Assembly: GCA_958430865.1 (NCBI GenBank)
Contig: CAUDNR010004605.1
Coordinates: 2,253 to 37,423, forward strand
Reading direction: 5' to 3'
Length of the DNA: 35,171 nucleotides
DNA from: Entrophospora sp. SA101
Taxonomy: Eukaryota; Glomeromycota; Glomeromycetes; Entrophosporales; Entrophosporaceae
Both the position numbers and the translations under genes were made by a program. The notes beneath the pieces were generated by a model. It was not told the DNA's origin and ran no database searches. It saw nothing but the letters and a program-made list of their open reading frames with translations. Shown one piece after another: positions 32,077 to 35,171 of the stretch (within the stretch, counting starts at the first letter, position 1; every line of letters begins with the position of its first letter).

Positions 32077-33099
32077 ATGAAAAGTAATAATAAGTATAAT
32101 GGTTCTAATGAATATCAAAAAGCCATTGATTTTTTAGAAAAGGGATGTAATTGTGGTTGTTCTTCAAGAATTCCCAGGGAATAATGTGCAGAATTAAGAG
32201 AATCCTTTCAAGCTCTTTCTAAATCAGAACAAGATATATTTTTAATGGCACAGATTAAAGCAATGGATGGTGGGTCAACAAGCACTAGTAGATGCCTTAA
32301 AATGAAAACTAGGTCTAATAAAATAGCCTTCTATCATTGGGATCATAATACACTTCTTTGTCAAGAAACTTACCTTAATATGTTAGGAATTGGCAGAACT
32401 TATTTTGAAAATATTAGAAATCATCTGATAAACAATGGTCTTTTAGCAAGGGTTCATGGCAATATTAAAAGAATGCCTCAATGAAAAACCAATATGGTGA
32501 TTGATAAAAATGTTGCTGAAGTAGTAAAGAATTTTCTAGAAAATTATGCTGAAGTCCATGGATTACCAAGTCCAAGAAGAAGTAACAATAGAATAACTCA
32601 ATCAATTGTATTTTTACCAGCTGAAATGAGTTATAAATCTGTGTACAGGGATTTTCTAGCTGGTCTGGAAGAAAATAGTAATTTGAAATCCTTGAAGTAT
32701 GATGCCTTTAGAAAATTATGACATCAATTGACACCAGAGATTCAAATTATGAGTCCAAGGGCTGATTTGTGTGATACTTGTCAGCATTTTAGTAATGGTT
32801 TACATTATAATGCTCACCAAGAAGAAGAAGCTAAAGATTTGCTCAAAAGATTTAAGGAACATCTGTCTAAAGCCAAACTAGAAAGAAATTATTATAATAA
32901 AAACACCAAATTAGCAGAAGAACAAAGAAAATTGATTAATCAAAATTATTCAAAAGGCAAAACACAATGTTGCAGTAATGATGCCACTGCTCATTATAGT
33001 TATGATTGTGCCCAAAATGTTCATGTGCCACATTTAGATCAACAAGTAAATGAATTGATCAACAGAAATTTCCAGAATCGATTCCAAATCGGGGAATAA
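32077..33099 (+). pseudogene. Element gene with LCDTC domain, copy B, three nonsense codons
   Basis: One continuous frame from ATG 32077 to TAA 33099 (340 codons) is interrupted only by TAA at 32182-32184, TGA at 32482-32484 and TGA at 32719-32721. At the first, copy A has Gln; at the second, copy A has Trp; at the third, Trp is the probable original. The order is a Cys-rich N-terminus (GCNCGCSS), MAQIKAMDGG, LCQETYLNMLGIGRTYFENI, a Lys-rich linker, SIVFLPAEMSYKSVYRDFL, then SPRADLCDTCQHFSNG, a charged coiled-coil-like helix (about 270-310), and DATAHYSYDCAQNVHVPHLD. The LCDTC-to-VPH layout resembles the multi-copy, transposase-like family (DUF7869-type) seen in fungi and invertebrates. The usual catalytic-looking C-terminal part is absent, so this copy is also truncated. 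Confidence 0.8.
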
Positions 33100-33171
33100 T
33101 CCTGATTGTATATATTACATTAAAAAAAATAAAACATTAATACATCATTTATTCAATATTAAGAAAGCTAT

Positions 33172-33390
33172 CTAATGTTGATTGTTGATGTAATCAAAAT
33201 TGATTTTTTTAATTTTTCTTTTAAGGCTTTTTAATGATTTAAATTCGTTCTCACTTAATTGCAACTTTTCAGATTGTTGCTTAATGTAAACAACTAGTGC
33301 TTTCATCGCTGATAAAGCTTCTTTACTTGATATTGTAACAATAAGAGAAATATAAATGCGTGATCCTAATAATGCGATCGTATTATTAAT
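33172..33390 (-). pseudogene. Possible transposase C-terminal tail (unassigned)
   Basis: The minus strand is open for at least 70 codons ending in TAG at 33172, reading SSKEALSAMKALVVYIKQQS, then EKLQLSENEFKSLKSLKRKI and KKINFDYINNQH. This is a plausible helical, Lys-rich protein end. It resembles the C-termini of pogo/CENP-B-type DDE transposases that follow the catalytic core, but no catalytic motif is present, so the assignment is weak. It lies directly behind the copy B gene on the opposite strand and may be a separate broken insertion. Confidence 0.35.
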
Positions 33391-33438
33391 AATTTGATTT
33401 GCAGAAAATTTCCTAATTTAGCAATTATAATTTCAGGT

Positions 33439-33521
33439 CATGAAGTCGAAATTAAAAACACCAAAGTCGAAATGTTTCGACTTGAGGCAACTACATAGTA
33501 GAAATCAGTTTCGACTTCATG
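33439..33521. repeat. 83-bp palindromic element
   Basis: The 13-base ends CATGAAGTCGAAA and TTTCGACTTCATG are exact inverted repeats. Inside lies a second palindrome, AAGTCGAAATGTTTCGACTT. It could be a tiny MITE or a cruciform site. No clear target duplication is seen. Confidence 0.6.
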
Positions 33522-34112
33522 TATAATCGTGATCGTCGGCCGTTATATGCAGTAACAAAAAAAAACCGGAAATTTTAGAAAAAGGATGTTTTTTGTTCTT
33601 TCTAGCAGCCAATTACCACTACATTCTATATAGGTATCATTCCTGAATTTATACAAAGATTGAGATGCTGTTTTGATTTAAATCGGATTTTTGAAAGTCA
33701 ATTATTTAAGCTTCAATTTAAAAATGTGCTATTAGTTATGTGATGATTATTCAACAATGTTCATATATTGAAACACCAAAATTTTTGGTGAGTTTGTTAA
33801 TCAAGACATAGAATAATTGCAATGACAATTTGCTGATTTTTAAAATTGAATTTTTAAATGGAATAAAATTAACTTCATTGCCTAATATAAAAGCAATTAA
33901 AAATAAGTTCCATATAAAATTTATATTAATAAAAACTTTTAATTCTCGGCTTTCTTTTTGATATATTTTTATCTATTTTCATTCAACCATTATTGAGAAC
34001 AAATAAAATAAGATTTCCGGTTTTGTTTGTATATAAAACATATAAGTGAATTTCAGGGACAGGCCGTTATACACTATAGGAAATTTAATTAAGAAGACCG
34101 TTATAGATTTTT
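33522..34112. other. Intergenic, no supported gene
   Basis: AT-rich, without coding signal. CCGTTATA-type motifs at about 33540, 34063 and 34098 resemble eroded pogo/mariner ends. They abut the breakpoint of the segmental duplication. Confidence 0.4.
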
Positions 34113-34501
34113 ATCAACTATCGTAAGTATTATTATTTATGTAAAAATATTTTAATTTGTTTGTATATTTTTATTTACATGATACTAATATTAATCCAAT
34201 CAATTGCATTTAAATATTATTTTATAATAATAAAGACTACGTAATCCACCATCATTGATTCCAAAAATAGTGTTTTCACTCATTCCCTCAACAAAATGTT
34301 ATAATCCATCAGTTTTCTATCAAAAATTTATTGGAAATCTGATATAAAGAATATAATGGAGAAACTGAATAGTTTTTATAACAACAGTAATGATGACAAT
34401 GAAGAAAAATGAAAAATTCATGGATAGCAGAAAAAGAAATCGAAATTAGAAATATCTTACAAAGCATGGAACCCTACCAAATGCAAGAATTTCAAAATAA
34501 A
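34113..34501 (+). pseudogene. Truncated second exon of the duplicated F-box gene
   Basis: This corresponds to 4965-5365. The intron donor (34123) and acceptor (34234-34235) survive, but the whole first exon with its F-box is missing. A base is lost in the run before TTATTGG (near 34327), two A's are gained before ATGAAAAATTC (near 34407), and about 22 bases including the original last codons are deleted before AAAACTAATG (near 34495). Together these remove any long frame. It is a dead fragment that shows the second exon's ancestral sequence. Confidence 0.92.
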
Positions 34502-34636
34502 ACTAATGTTTTAAAAAAATGAAAAATGTTTATTTATTTATAATGTATGAAAATATATGTGTGTGCAATATATATGAAAACTTATTTAATAAATTCTGTA
34601 AATTAGAAAATTTTTTTTCTCTTTACATTTTATGAA

Positions 34637-34790
34637 TGTTTATGTATGTGGATTTGAATTTGGATGTGGGATGTGGTTTTGGATATGAATTGGATGTGGA
34701 TATGGATATGGTTATGGTTATGGATATGGTTATGGATATGGATATGGTTATGGATATGGATATGGTTATGGTTATGGTTATGGATATATA
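34637..34790. repeat. Hexamer array of the duplicated pair, reshuffled
   Basis: It is built from GGATAT and GGTTAT units in near-regular alternation, whereas the first copy (5497-5630) is a mix of GGATTT, GGATGT, GGACAT and GATATT. Flanks are the same, so the array itself has turned over since duplication. Confidence 0.93.
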
Positions 34791-34869
34791 TAAATATATA
34801 TACACATGAGAGGGTATGATAAAAAAAACAAAGCATATACATACAAAAATTATTTAAAAAATATATATT

Positions 34870-35171
34870 TTATACAAAGCTCATCACATTCTTCCATAAA
34901 GGATCCCTCCTTTCTAAAAAATTAAAAAAAAAATAACATTCCTTTATTAATTAATTATACAATAGAAAAATTATAGAAAAGGAATTAAAATAGAACCTAC
35001 CAGAAAGAATAGGCCAAGCATCAATATAATCTTGATTGATAAAAGGTATCACATTTGATAATTTTCTACGCAAGTTTTTATCATATTCTAATAGTGTGTC
35101 ATTAGCAATTCTCAATTCCTTTAAAACTCTACCATTTTCACGTGAATAATCAGCAACAACTTCTAACAAAG
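34870..35171 (-). CDS. F-box/leucine-rich-type protein, 3' end (partial, continues beyond window)
   Basis: This is the second copy of the gene at 5716-7681. The terminal exon 34913-34870 encodes the same ERRDPLWKNVMSFV, with one silent AGT to AGC change. The intron (35000-34914) keeps the GTAGGT donor, and its acceptor has changed from CAG to TAG, still functional. The visible main exon (35171-35001) encodes a stretch nearly identical to the first copy, with substitutions such as Cys to Arg in NLCRKL and Thr to Ala in DTWPILS, and no stop or frameshift. It therefore looks like a live paralogue, unlike its F-box neighbour. The F-box and N-terminus lie outside the window. Confidence 0.85.

Larger units (their letters stand above)
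34113..35171. repeat. Segmental duplication of 4970-6020 (F-box pair), runs off the window
   Basis: From about 34113 to the last base, this interval follows 4965 to about 6020 feature by feature in the same orientation: F-box donor and intron, second exon, hexamer array, terminal mini-exon, intron and main exon of the F-box/LRR gene. Similarity starts abruptly within a few bases of the F-box intron donor. The first F-box exon is absent, replaced by TE-like CCGTTATA sequence. Confidence 0.95.

Noticed and set aside
32482..32721. TGA read as Trp (alternative genetic code)
   Set aside because: TGA terminates the cyclo-ligase and the acidic-repeat gene normally, and a TAA also interrupts copy B, so the TGA codons are nonsense mutations.

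Overview
The window is a strongly AT-rich eukaryotic nuclear contig. Short GT-AG introns (about 65-110 nt) interrupt every recognisable gene. F-box genes carry Asn/Ser/Thr-rich N-termini, and much of the DNA is decayed transposon. The protein families (large F-box/LRR families, a multi-copy family with a C-x2-C motif in LCDTC, decayed hAT and DDE elements) and the base composition best fit an arbuscular-mycorrhizal-type fungus (Glomeromycotina). This is inferred from protein flavour, not from a database match.

Layout. 1-2.3 kb: a minus-strand hypothetical fragment, a transposon end, and a multi-exon 5-formyltetrahydrofolate cyclo-ligase gene carrying a perfect 180-bp tandem duplication. 4.3-7.7 kb: a convergent pair, an F-box protein with a Cys-rich tail (+) and an F-box/leucine-rich-type protein (-), separated by a degenerate hexamer array. 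9.4-10.3 kb: a broken multi-exon gene of a fungal multi-copy family. 10.7-20 kb: a transposon graveyard. It holds a TA-flanked MITE, a truncated element copy (C) next to a 1000-N gap, an 830-bp hAT-like element with a perfect 8-bp target duplication, a large element copy (A) ending in a chimeric broken gene, two MITEs that fold on themselves, and a decayed BED/hAT transposase. 21.8-22.7 kb: a complete calmodulin gene (minus strand, three exons, the first only the ATG). 25.0-27.4 kb: an acidic repeat-protein gene on the minus strand, followed by a decayed array of about 225-bp repeats. 29.1-33.1 kb: a second large element copy (B), with one module inverted relative to copy A. 34.1-35.2 kb: a second copy of the F-box pair, in which the F-box half is dead and the F-box/LRR half still looks intact as it leaves the window.

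Housekeeping content is limited to calmodulin (Ca2+ signalling) and the folate enzyme. The F-box genes would supply substrate receptors for SCF ubiquitin ligases. The rest mainly records transposition, segmental duplication and nonsense decay. In the large elements and the 9.4-10.3 kb gene, the stops whose original codon can be inferred are each explicable by a single C:G to T:A change.

No tRNA, rRNA or CRISPR array was found that I can support. The most rewarding observations are the intron-spanning tandem duplication in the folate gene, whose frame only exon skipping restores; the chimeric element gene; the inverted module; the 830-bp element with its internal TTCGAATT array; and the repeat array downstream of the acidic gene.
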